Source: Oscarella lobularis
Taxonomy: Eukaryota; Porifera; Homoscleromorpha; Homosclerophorida; Oscarellidae
Direction: 5' to 3'
Length of the DNA: 64,000 nt
Assembly (NCBI RefSeq): GCF_947507565.1
Contig: NC_089189.1
Coordinates: 868,001-932,000, forward strand
A program made the translations under genes and the position numbers. Numbering within the stretch: the first letter of the stretch is position 1; each line of letters begins with the position of its first letter. The notes below the pieces were generated by a model that saw nothing but the letters and a program-made list of their open reading frames with translations, made no database searches and was not told the origin of the DNA. Of this stretch, positions 49,351 to 58,605 are shown piece by piece.

Positions 49351-49615
49351 ACATCGATGCGTGGCCCTTGAGTGAAGCCTCGTGTAGTAGGTGAAAGCCG
49401 TTCCTTCCCTTTGCACGTACATCTGCCTTGTTTTCAAGAAGAATTTTGCAAACGTCTACGTGTCCATTACGAGCAGCGAGGTGAATCGGTTGGCTTCCAT
49501 CCTCGTCACGCTCACTGACATCAGCTCCGGACATAATCAAAGACTCGCATACGGAGGCATGACCCATGAGCGCTGAGTCACGTAGAGTCGTCGGTGGGTA
49601 AGACTGGAAGGACAT
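49106..49615 (-). CDS. Ankyrin-repeat protein, N-terminal segment (out of frame with the rest)
   Basis: This frame has about five ankyrin repeats (SQPIHLAARNGHVDVCKIL; HPLHFAATNGHIDVCKILI; YPLHAASLEGQASVCEYLI) in the same style as the downstream frame. It stops at GCTTAATGA, exactly where the sister repeats read GCTTGTAAT. The 201-bp DNA period of this gene is 193 bp at this one place, so an 8-bp deletion explains the break. An ATG opens the frame at 49615, but the bases CCTTCCAG just inside could be a splice acceptor, so an upstream exon is possible. Either the gene is a recent pseudogene, or the deletion is a sequencing or assembly error. Confidence 0.75.
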   Translation of the reverse strand: MSFQSYPPTTLRDSALMGHASVCESLIMSGADVSERDEDGSQPIHLAARNGHVDVCKILLENKADVRAKGRNGFHLLHEASLKGHASMCEYLITSARADVCASDNDRNHPLHFAATNGHIDVCKILIENNANVLAKGYNGNYPLHAASLEGQASVCEYLIVCAGADVSA

Positions 49616-50210
49616 TCGCAGTGACGTTCAGCAACTTTTCGAGATCCAAATTCTACAACTCAAAGCAGAAAGCCAGTGTAAGTTCACCCACATACGGGCA
49701 GTTAAGGGAGAATCTCCGGCTTCTCCGCTTTTCTCTCTCGGATTTCCCTTGGATGAAAGTCCCTGGGCAGTGGTGCTTTTGGGAAGAGCGCCACCCTCGA
49801 TCGTTAGACATCCGCCCCTGTTGAACCCCCAAAATTTCATTCTAACAATTTAGCCAGGAAACGATTGCTCCTCCCAGTAACTAAGTCATTCACTCGCCTT
49901 GGCGTACTTGCGCTATTATATCTCAGTAAAAAAGCTTTGCATTTTACTGTAGCAGTACACGCTGCCTTCCTGCAGGGCTAGTATGGGGGGAAGGACTCTT
50001 TCCGGCACGTCCTGCTATTGTAAGATGAAAGGCATGTGTCGTCTCTGACAGCGCGTTCAAAAGGACTTGAAGAACTCCGCTCCACTCTCTAAGATCTTTT
50101 TAGTGGTGTACAGAAAAATCATATCTAAAACTTTGGCATGTACCTAAATAATTCATCGCCAAGACAACGAAACGACAAAAAACAGTGTACGCATAATTCA
50201 TTTCTTTAGA
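49616..50210. other. Intergenic region between the ankyrin gene and tropomodulin
   Basis: About 595 bp with no satellite. Because the flanking genes both read leftward, this holds the upstream side of the ankyrin gene and the downstream side of tropomodulin. No TATA box, canonical AATAAA signal or convincing coding exon was seen; short open frames at 49594-49840 on either strand have no recognisable character. Confidence 0.6.
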
Positions 50211-52334
50211 CTATTCGTCCTTCTTCGTCTTCTCGCTAAAAACAACGTCAAATCTTCGTTCAAAGTACTTCAAGAACGTTTTACCTTCGTCATTATTCCT
50301 AATCAAATACTTATCGATCATTTGCCGAGCACCGCCTCCTTTCACAGTCAGCCCAAGTTTCAAAAGGCCCTTATTCTTTTCCAAGTACTTGGCCACTTCC
50401 ATCTCCGTTCTCGTACCGAGAAGATTATACTGGGAGAAAAGGCAAGCAACTAAAGAACGACTACACGCGCATTATCAGTATTGATTTATACTTGATTCTC
50501 AACTCGAAACTCCTCGACCGTCTGATTCTTAAGAAGAGACTTAATCAAGACCTGTTTACCCACAAATCAAAACATAAATATATTATTGAAGTACTAAAAT
50601 GAACCACTTTACCCTGACTCCCGTTGCTGTCAATCGATTCGACTCCAAGTTAAGGACCCGAATGGTCCGGTTGCTTTCCAAGTGCTCAGCCAAAATCTGA
50701 AAGAGAAAAACGGAGACGTCCTGCTAGACTAAGAGCTTATACGACCACAGGAATAGGAAGCCAATGACGTTAACTTAGGCAACGCTAAGGCTTATTCATT
50801 AATTAATTAACTAATAACGTGGTCTGCTCTGGTGTCATAAACCTCTAACCTTCACTCTCTAACTTAGACACCCCCCATGCATGGGCTTTGATTCAGCCTC
50901 TCTACCTAAGCTTGGGACTTTTTACCTTTGCATCATCGTCGTCGAATCTTATATTTGCCAATTGGAGTTTCACCACGTGATCATTGCCGGGCAAGGCCGA
51001 GAGCAGATCGCGTCTCGCTTCGCCGTCCATGCGCGAGTGGTTGTTCAAGTTCACTTCGACGAGAGTCGCGTCGTTGTCGGCGACGCGTTGGATGACCTCA
51101 TCGGGATCCACATCGTGAGACTGAACTGGGGGAGAAGAGAATCATCACTAAAGACTGATAAAGGAAAAAAGAGAAATCGACTTCTTACGATCCTTTGTGT
51201 AGGAAAACACCATGCGAGTGCCTGAACCGGCACGATTTCGAGACGGCGCTTTCGTCGTTCGTTTGAGGCCCGTCCACACTTGATCCGTTTCATCGCAGTC
51301 GATCGCATCTATTAGAAAAAGATGATAGAGAGGGAAGAGTTCCATTGTCCCTTGTCGCTACGTCCATTACGAATACATCCCGGTATGGGTTAACCAATCA
51401 ACTCTATATAGAACGCTCAAAGCGCAGTACCAAAGCGGAGAGAGGGACCCACACTAATAATAGCCCCTTTTCCCTATAAGAAATTTCAAGCCATGTTATG
51501 AAGGCATCTTTTTTGGCCAGCCCACAGTTGGAAGACGACTATCATTATTACAGTCTACATCAGAAGATTGTGTGAGTGTGCGACCACCTCTAAGTAGATC
51601 TGCATGACTAATTATTATAAGGCTTCAGAGAGGAAGGTCGTCAGACAATAAGCGGTTCCATATTGAGACAATGCATCTACTAAGCAAAGGTGCCCAACTA
51701 CGTCGACTACGCGGGGTGCCCACCACCCTCTAGTCTAAACACATCCCAAAAAAGAAAAAACAACGATCTCACGAGAAAAACGAGACAGCATAAACTTCCA
51801 CTCTGTGTAGCCTATCGACGTAGCCCCGCCCCCACGAACATTTCCATAAGACCCCGCCCTCCCAGTCAAGACACCGAAAAAAAAAACCTCACCGGCCAAA
51901 TCGCCGATATCGTCGGCACTCATCCCGGCCAAGAGCCGATCGATTTCGTCCATATCCGTCGTCGTCGTCGTCGTCGTTCGCGGGGCGCGCGACGACGCCT
52001 TTTCGGGTCTCTTATAGACCTTGCCTCGCGTTCGCTTCTCGAACGGTATGTAATCGGCTCCCACAGTCGACGATTTCGCCTCTTCGGTCATGAAATCGCG
52101 CAGGCGAGCGCGATCGAACTCGCCCGTCGGCTCTTTCGTCGTCGACGAGCGCTGGCGATCGCGCGCGGGTAGGAGCTTGGGGAAGGCGCGCGCGCGCGCA
52201 AGAGAATCGGTCGAATTTTTCTGTCTCGCGTTTTCTTTCTTTCTGCCTACCTCCGGATCCATTTCGTCGTCGAGTTCTTTGAGTTGGTCTTCGGTGAGGT
52301 CGGCGAGCGCCGCGTCGATGTCGTCGAGATCCAT
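50211..52334 (-). CDS. Tropomodulin, complete seven-exon gene
   Basis: Tropomodulins cap actin-filament pointed ends together with tropomyosin. Seven exons, read leftward, join with consistent phases: 52251-52334, 51893-52175, 51189-51308, 50926-51125, 50613-50696, 50492-50551 and 50211-50429. Together they are 1050 nt, giving 349 residues, the usual family length. Exon 1 carries the N-terminal tropomyosin-binding helix (LADLTEDQLKELDDEMDPE). Exon 2 has the family signature LLPARDRQRSSTTKEPTG and a YIPFEKRTRGKVY segment matching the first actin-binding site. Exons 4-7 encode the C-terminal leucine-rich-repeat-like cap (TLVEVNLNNHSR; IRVLNLESNR; TVEEFRVENQ; LLKLGLTVKGGGARQMIDKY). The tail ends KTKKDE. 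Intron 1 is 75 nt and happens to be open in frame, so an unspliced reading adds 25 false residues. Exon 3 (ETDQVWTGLKRTTKAPS) is the least conserved part. Tropomodulin rather than leiomodin is favoured because there is no long acidic or proline-rich WH2 extension. Confidence 0.92.
51309..51892 (-). other. Tropomodulin intron 2 (584 nt)
   Basis: The largest intron of the gene. It starts G/GTGAGG followed by a ten-T run and ends TTTCTAATAG. The phase-1 split codon G/AT restores aspartate across it. Nothing gene-like is seen inside; the plus-strand open frame across 51690-52172 is the complement of coding sequence. Confidence 0.8.
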
Positions 52335-53649
52335 TTCTTTCGGCGAGGGGCTTCGAGGCGTCTTTTGTCTGCGAGAGCGTCTGAGGGGGGAATGTTTAGG
52401 TTTAGAGCGCGTTAACTGTATTGACTACATCTGCTAACCACTCAGCTAACCGCTTATTATTTAATCGTTCAATAACTCGCCGTGACGTAATCCGTGACAG
52501 GAAGTAAAGGCGCTAGTACGCCACATACACCAAAAGGCTTCATTCTGCGGTCACCAAAATAGAGAGATAATCTCAATCGAGCTCGAAACGAAAGTGCTCG
52601 AAACTTGCAAGCACCATACAAAGGCAACTAGAAAGCAAGAATGTCATTGTAGCAATAGAGAAGAAAAATCAAATATCAAAATTTTTCAAAGGCAACGGAA
52701 ACTGAACGAGTTTGTAGGCGAAATAATATTTAACTCATAAGCACGATGAAAATTAGAACAAAAATTTTAAAATCTAGAGAAAAAATTGTTTCCTGCTCGT
52801 TTGGCCAGCAAACGCAAATAGCAACGTATATCTAGCATCTCTCAACGACCATATAAGGAAGGAGAGATGCAGAGAATCGTTTACGCTGTGAAAAGGGGCC
52901 CCCGTTCGTACTTACAAGGCTCAATCAGAAATAGACCGTCCATCTCGTTTTCGTCTTCCTTTCCCTTCGAATAGCGTGGAAATTGGGGCGATTCGTAGAG
53001 GCGACAGAGGAAATCAGGGCGATTCCTAGCGGCGATCCTCTCTCTTCTTTCTCGTCGCTTGTCCGCGTCTTTTCTCTTGCCTGTACAAACGCAACACGTC
53101 TTCGGTCAGCGTCTTTCATGTCGAATCGGAAAGAAAAACGACGAGACTCTCGGCGTTGAGATTCGAAGCTTTTCCGGGACTTTTGCAAGCGCGCGAGAAT
53201 GGGCAGACCATGTGGAGAAAAAACGTGTTCAAACGTTAGAATCCTAATCAGAATACGAAAAACGTCATGCAGAAGTCGATCGAGCACGAGGAGCCGCCAT
53301 TGTTCAGGCGCCAAAATCGGCCACCGTACGATACCGTAAAGAACACTCGAAAAATTGGCGCGAGTTTTCTCGGCCAACCAGCCACTCGTTGCCCCGGTGA
53401 ATCGAAGACAATGCGGTCACCAACGGATATTGCATAACGATTGTATCAGCTTTCGTATAAAAGCCGCTGCGCCATGCGCACAACTTCAGTCCTGGTTAGG
53501 TGGGGAAAGCCAACGGGCGGAACCCTGGAGGTCGTCGGCGTTGGGAAAGCTTCGGTCATGTCAACACTAATCGTGCTCAGCCGGTTGCCGTTCCTTGTTG
53601 AAGCTGTAAGGTGCAGTGGATGAGCGTCGCGCGAGTTCTTCTCGCGGCG

Positions 53650-54065
53650 CGCGAACGGCACTGGGAAGTCGTAAAGGGCTCGTTGGATGGCTTGGGTCGC
53701 GAAGCCTGACGTACCGCGCTAATACCGAGTGGGCGTCAGGCTCAGATCAGTTCACTTTCCCGCCAAAGAAACGCGTGGGGGGCCCAGTGTCTCGTGGCTG
53801 CTTCTCACTCGGCTTAGTGACCTATAGCCGAAGATAGCCCGACTTCCCAGACCAAATCATAGCACGTTGTTGATCTCTGGCTGTTGTGGACTCACGTTCG
53901 GCGCCCTCCCTCAACTCGGTAGTCCCGCTTCCTTTTAAGCGAAGGACTATGGCCTCTCTGAGGTCGCGGTGCGACGCGGTCGGGGGGGCGGTGTGGGAGA
54001 GCCGTTCTCGATCCCAGGCCGCACCGTTCGAGTTGAGCCTATGATACTACGGCTCGCTCTCAACC
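53650..54065. other. Dense inverted-repeat region, possibly structured RNA or fold-back element
   Basis: Arms seen: CTGGGAAGTCG at 53661-53671 with CGACTTCCCAG at 53840-53850; GCCTGACG at 53704-53711 with CGTCAGGC at 53734-53741; CCGAGTG at 53725-53731 with CACTCGG at 53806-53812; TAGTCC/CGCTT at 53920-53930 with AAGCG and GGACTA ending at 53949; and GTTGAGCC near 54032 with GGCTC near 54051. No known RNA family is recognised. It could equally be a decayed fold-back transposon. Confidence 0.3.
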
Positions 54066-54141
54066 ATTTTTGGGCTACAAAGCGTTCGAACCTCCACGCG
54101 GTGTAGCCTGGATTACGCCAATGCGAACGCAAGACAAAAAG

Positions 54142-54527
54142 GTACGTACGCTGACAGATTGAACAGAAATTATCTTTTCTTTTTTTAGGTTCTTTAATCA
54201 CGAAGGCATTCAGTCGAATATTGCGCGCGGTTATCGCGCACACCGCGCGCTACGCGATGCATCGATCGCTCGCCCTGGATCGCTCGCGCAGCGCGATATT
54301 TCGACGCTGACACTCGATCAATGGCGACGTTTCGGTAAGGTATGGTTTCGTCGCTCGTTTGACGCATAGACCGTTGGAAACGCCGCCGTTGATCGACCAC
54401 AAGGCGCTCGATCGTCCGTCGTACATCCGCCATATTGAAGTTGGCGCGTGATTCCGATTGCAGACTCACGCTCGCGTCGCATGGGTCCAAAAGGTACGTA
54501 ACGCGATTTCTTGGTTTCTTTTTTTAG
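54142..54527 (+). other. Two intron-like segments on the plus strand
   Basis: 54142-54188 (47 nt) begins GTACGTACG and ends CTTTTCTTTTTTTAG. 54494-54527 (34 nt) begins GTACGTAAC and ends TTTCTTTTTTTAG. Both are preceded by CAAAAAG or CAAAAG and followed by GT. The segment between them has stops in all three frames, so if these are introns the transcript is non-coding there or has a further splice (a GTTTCG/GTAAGG donor exists near 54335). Confidence 0.3.
54194..54433 (-). CDS. Hypothetical small open reading frame (79 aa)
   Basis: An ATG at 54433, in the context CAATATGGCGG, opens 79 codons rich in arginine (MADVRRTIERLVVDQRRR, then SKYRAARAIQGERSMHR). The sequence is highly CpG-rich, and such composition favours chance arginine-rich frames. 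The candidate plus-strand introns overlap this region, and both readings cannot easily be right. No family is recognised. Confidence 0.2.
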   Translation of the reverse strand: MADVRRTIERLVVDQRRRFQRSMRQTSDETIPYRNVAIDRVSASKYRAARAIQGERSMHRVARGVRDNRAQYSTECLRD

Positions 54528-54988
54528 GTCAGCGAATGCCTTCGACCGAAATTGCGGCGTTGACGAATAGCTTAGGACCCTAGCTTCAAGTCTAATCAAT
54601 AAACGAAATAAAACGGGTGTTCGATGCGCGAAAATATCGACGGTAGAGGAGGAAAGCGAGCTCAAATGCAACGCGGATTATCTACGCGCAAAGCCATATG
54701 CGATTAACAGTACGTAGCGCTTACCAAGATGCTTCTCTTTCATTTCCGATGTCGTCAGCTGCTTTTCTCGAATTTTAGGCATTCCACGTTTCCTTGAGGT
54801 GAGGTCTCCAACTAGGAAAATTTAATTTAATTAATTAATTAATAATTCAATTATTCACTGTGACGTGAAGGATATGTAGCCCCCATACAGAAATGGGTTG
54901 ATTTTGCGGTCACCAAAACACGATATATTCACTTGACACAACACAACGAAGAAATCTGTGCCAAAATGAATGTAGTCAATGTCCTTCC

Positions 54989-56500
54989 TCACGTAATACG
55001 TCTCATGATTTCGGCTAGTAGCTCACTGCCTAGACTCGCGAATCTGTTGTAATGACAAAGTGTCCTGAAATGTTTTGCAACAAACCCAATAGCCACGTCC
55101 CTCAGCTCACGGAAGCCGAACTTGTCAGCCAAAAACAGATAATCGATGGCCGTTTCAATTGAAACTCTCCGAGCCATATAACCAATGCAGAAGTCGCGCA
55201 GACTTTCAACGAGATATCGATCCGCCAAGACGAGAATATCTGGAATGATGCGAGAATGCTTTTGAACGTCGAAGCAACCGGTGACGAGAAACGTGACGAC
55301 AGCGTAGAACGACTCGTACGTCGCGTCTTCGATGCAAATCGGAGTCGACTCACTCCCATCCGTCTTCGAACGTTCTTTCCAATTGGACGAAAACATCGCG
55401 CTGAAATACTCGCTTCGAACGCACAGGTGCGTAGCACAAACGCTAATGCGTTTTCCTTTGACGAGAAATATCGCGTTGCCGGCTGGAAGGCCGTCGCTGC
55501 CGTCAATCAACTTGGCCAAGTCGATCACCAATTTAGGATCATGGAAAGAAGAGGCCGCTAGTCTGACCCTACGAACTGTTCTCGCTTCTGTAAAGTAGAG
55601 GAATCCTGATTTCGAATCATAGAACAATGAGCGCGGTTGCTTCAGGGCAGCCAGGGCACCCCTGCCGTCAATAGAGTTCCTTTCACCCGATCCGCACACA
55701 AGCTGCAGTCCCGATGGCACGAGCATATAGATTTTATATGACCGATCGCCGACATAGACGTTGCCTTCATCATCTACGGCAATGCCGTCAATATTCTTGA
55801 AGCCTTCACAAACGGTTTCGACTTGAGAATTGACGGTGATCTTTCTTAGAGCGTTATTACATAAGTCAGCCACGTACACGGAACCGTCTGGCCCCATGGC
55901 CATTTGTCGGGGACGACAGAACTTTGCTACGCTGCAGTGGCCATCTCTGTCGCCTCGTATTTCCCTGGTTCCCGCCGCTAGTGCCACCGAAGCGGGCTCA
56001 GAATCGAGCCTCATTTCGCGGATAGTGCAATCAGAACAGGAGACAAGCAACCGTCCATCCTTTGTGTCCACAATCCCTTCTGGCTTGGTAAGTGTCACTG
56101 TGCGATTGCCTAGAGTAAACACTGTTCCGTCGCTTAATTGCACTTCCCTAATGCGCCCGCTGTTGAAATCGGTGACGTAGATAGACGATTTGGACGCTGA
56201 GACGGCGAGGCCTCTTGGACCGTCGAACTTCGCCGTCGTCGGAGAACCGTCGCGAAATCCGGCGTCTCCCTCGATTCCCGCGTAACACGAAGCTGTTCCG
56301 GACGAAGGATCGACTCTCCAGATGCAGTGTTTGTCGTTGTCGACGCAAAACACGCCTTCTTCTAGCACGACTATTCCGCAGAGTTTGGAGAACGATTTCG
56401 AACGCGAAACGGTTTCAACGAAGCCGACTATGTACGAAGAAGGCTTCCAAAGTGCAACGAACATAGCTGTCGTGCATTTCTAACCTTCGGTAGATGTCAT
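54989..56500 (-). CDS. NHL-repeat beta-propeller with C-terminal BTB/POZ domain, copy 1
   Basis: Two exons: 56485-56500 (ATGACATCTACCGAAG) and 54989-56427, separated by a 57-nt intron (GTTAGAAATG ... TACATAG). Splicing completes a valine codon, giving MTSTEVGFVETVSRS and 484 residues in all. Residues from about 20 to 310 form NHL-type propeller blades, each with a pattern like PRGLAVSASKSSIYVTDF and PDGSVYVADLCNNALRKI. A BTB/POZ fold follows (IFLVKGKRISVCATHLCVRS; YFSAMFSSNWKERS; then FYAVVTFLVTGCFDVQKHS), ending with a short BACK-like helical part (AIDYLFLADKFGFRELRDV). BTB domains dimerise and often recruit Cullin-3 ubiquitin ligase; NHL propellers bind protein or RNA, so a substrate-adaptor role is a reasonable inference. 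An in-frame ATG inside the intron makes an unspliced reading begin MFVALW; the sister genes show this is not the conserved start. This copy is the most diverged of the cluster. Confidence 0.85.
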
Positions 56501-56765
56501 TTACGGCCGCTTTTGGAAGAGTCTTTTATATCTAGTGCGCGCTAGACTACGCGCTGAGGTTCCGCGCAGAGCCCGTGTTTCAGAGCCAGGCATAATACAG
56601 TGTAAATAATTGTAGAAATTCAAACAGACAAGCTGGCCACAAATTTACTTGTTGAAAAGCTGTTGATTGTTAATAATTAAGCAACACTGCGTTTACTTTG
56701 AAACTGCATTAGACACACAAAACAAAAGAAATCTGCGTCAAAAAATTAACACTGTCAATTATGTT
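56501..56765. other. Intergenic spacer between NHL-BTB copies 1 and 2
   Basis: 265 bp holding the copy 1 promoter (TATA and CTAG dyad) at its left side and the downstream side of copy 2. The stretch from about 56595 to 56765 is closely repeated at about 58415-58605 and 60255-60428, so the spacers were duplicated with the genes. Confidence 0.8.
56523..56545 (-). promoter_or_regulatory. TATA box and CTAG dyad of NHL-BTB copy 1
   Basis: On the minus strand TATAAAAG begins at 56530, 30 nt before the ATG at 56500. Immediately upstream lies CTAGCGCGCACTAG (56532-56545), a near-perfect dyad. Both are conserved in the other two promoters. Confidence 0.7.
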
Positions 56766-58288
56766 CTAACTTGATGATGCAATGGCTCTCACGATTTCGA
56801 CAAGTAGCTCACTACTGCCAAGACCTGCAAAGTTGTCATCACGGCACAGAGTCTTGAAATTTTTTGCAACAAACTGCAGAGCCACTTTCTTCAGCTCTCG
56901 GAAGCCAAACCTATCGGCTAAAGACAGATAATCGACAGCAGTTTCATTGGAAACTCTCCGAACCAGATGTGCGATGCAGAACTCGCGCAAACTTTCAACA
57001 AGATATCGATCCGCCAAGACGAGTATATCTGGGATGATGTGAGAATGCTTTAGAATCTCCAAGCAACCGGTGACGAGAAAAGTGATGACAGCGTCGAACG
57101 ATTCGTACGTTGCGTCTTCGATGCAAATCGGAGTAGACTCGCTTGTGTCCTTTTTGGAATATTCTTTCCAATTGGACGAAAACATGCTGCTGAAATATTC
57201 GCTTCGAACGCAGAGGAGATTCGTGCAAACACTGATGCGTTTTCCTTCGACCAAAAATATAGTGTCACCCGCTGGGAGACTGTCACTGCCGTTCATCATC
57301 TTGGCCAAGTCGATCGACAGTTTAGGATCACGAAAAGTAGAAGCCTTTACTCTGACCCTACGAACTGCGTTTGACTCTGTAAAGTAGAGGAATCCAGATT
57401 TGGAATCATAGAACAAGGATCGCGGTTCCTTCAACGAAGCTAGGGCACCGCTGCCGTCGACGGAGTTTCTTTCACCCGATCCGCACACAATTTTCATTCC
57501 TGATGGCGCAAGCACGTAGATTTTATGAGACCGATCACTGACATAGACGTTTCCTTCATCATCTACGGCGACGCCAACGGTTTTTTTAAAACCTGTGCCA
57601 ATGGTTCCAACTTCATAATCTCTGCTGATCGTTCTTATAGCACTATTATTAAAGTCGGCCACATACACAGAACCGTCTGGTCCTACGACCAGTTCATCAG
57701 GAGAATCAAATTTTGCTTCATTGCCGTGGCCATCACGGTCGCCTGCTTCACCCGAGGTACCCGCCGCCACGGACGTCGAAGCGGGTTCGGTATCGACCCG
57801 AATTTCGCGGATAGTGCAATCCCCACAGGACAATAGCAAGCGTCCATCATCTGTTGCCACAATTCCTCCTGGTTCAGGAAATCTGCAGTCGCCTAGTACA
57901 GTAGACACGGCTCCATCGCCTAATTGTACTTTTCTAATGCGGCCAGTGTCGAAATCAGTGACGTAGATAGACGATTTGGAGGCTGAGACGGCGAGGCCAT
58001 TGGGGCCGTAGAACTTCGCCGTCGTTGAAGAACCGTCGGGAAATCCGGCGTTTCCCTCGACTCCGGCGAAGCACGAGGCTGTTCCAGACGAAGGATCGAC
58101 TTTCCAGATGCAATGTTTGTCGTAGTCGGTGCAAAACACGCCTTCGTCTAGCACGACTATTCCGGAGAGTTCGGAGAACGATTGCGAACGTGAAACAGTC
58201 TCAACGAAGCCAACTAGATGCACGAAGAGACATCCAAAGTGCAACGAACATGGCTGTCCACACGCTTCTTACCTTCGGTAGATGTCAT
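56766..58288 (-). CDS. NHL-repeat beta-propeller with C-terminal BTB/POZ domain, copy 2
   Basis: Exons 58273-58288 and 56766-58213 are joined over a 59-nt intron (GTAAGAAGCG ... GCATCTAG). The spliced protein starts MTSTEVGFVETVSRSQSF and has 487 residues. The NHL region (about residues 20-315) includes HCIWKVDPSSGTASCFAG, PNGLAVSASKSSIYVTDF, PDGSVYVADFNNSAIRTI and VAVDDEGNVYVSDRSHKIYV. The BTB domain spans about residues 321-425 (DTIFLVEGKRISVCTNLLC ... ILVLADRYLVESLREFCIA), followed by helices to the end (AIASSS). Without splicing the conserved ATG upstream of TTCGTTGCACTTTGG is out of frame with the propeller (+1 relative to copy 1), which supports the intron. It is very close to copy 3 in both coding and flanking sequence, a recent duplication. 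Confidence 0.88.
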
Positions 58289-58605
58289 TTACGGCCGCTT
58301 TTGGAAGAGTCTTTTATATCTAGTGCGCGCTAGACTACGCGGAGATTCCGCTGAGGTTCCGCGCTAAATAAGAGCACGTGTTGGATGTTGGAGAAAATTC
58401 AGAGCCAGGCTTCGTACAGTGTAAATAATTGTAGAAATTCAAACATACAAGCTGGTCACCAAAACATGACGAATGTATTGTTGAAAAGCTGTTGATTGTT
58501 AATTAATTAACCTTAATAATTAAGCAACACTGCGTTTACTTTGAAACTGCATTAGACACACAAAACAAAGACATCCGCGTCAAAATTAACACTGTCAATT
58601 ATGCT
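58289..58605. other. Intergenic spacer between NHL-BTB copies 2 and 3
   Basis: 317 bp made of the copy 2 promoter and the AT-rich downstream side of copy 3. It contains GGTCACCAAAACATGACG near 58454, sharing GGTCACCAAAA with motifs at 52546 and 54905; the spacers on either side lack this insertion. No gene seen. Confidence 0.75.
58311..58333 (-). promoter_or_regulatory. TATA box and CTAG dyad of NHL-BTB copy 2
   Basis: TATAAAAG begins at 58318 on the minus strand, 30 nt before the ATG at 58288; the CTAGCGCGCACTAG dyad is at 58320-58333. Sequence from here to the ATG is the same as in copies 1 and 3. Confidence 0.7.

Larger units (their letters stand above)
52335..54988. other. Region of 2.65 kb between tropomodulin and the NHL-BTB cluster
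   Basis: No confident gene. 52335-52920 holds the tropomodulin upstream region and AT-rich DNA without a TATA box. 52925-53377 has a 150-residue minus-strand open frame that starts at TTG and looks like no known family. 53650-54065 has many inverted repeats. 54190-54490 is very CpG-rich. 54142-54778 contains three plus-strand blocks with donor-like GTACGTA and acceptor-like pyrimidine-TTTAG ends. A motif TGCGGTCACCAAAA occurs at 52546 and 54905 with further similarity upstream, suggesting a small dispersed repeat. Confidence 0.6.

Noticed and set aside
52925-53377. 150-residue minus-strand open frame as a gene
   Set aside because: It begins at TTG, has no recognisable domain, and has no supporting splice or promoter signal; left as undetermined sequence.
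53446-53661. Ankyrin-like remnant (DAHPLHLTASTRNG) on the minus strand
   Set aside because: Only a few residues resemble an ankyrin repeat start, the frame opens at GTG, and the rest does not continue the pattern.
53880-54065. tRNA or small nuclear RNA gene in the inverted-repeat region
   Set aside because: Hairpins are present, but no complete cloverleaf, T-loop context or snRNA consensus could be matched.
56428-56464. Start of NHL-BTB copy 1 at the ATG at 56464 (MFVALW...)
   Set aside because: The same ATG is out of frame in copies 2 and 3, whereas the spliced MTSTE start works in all three.
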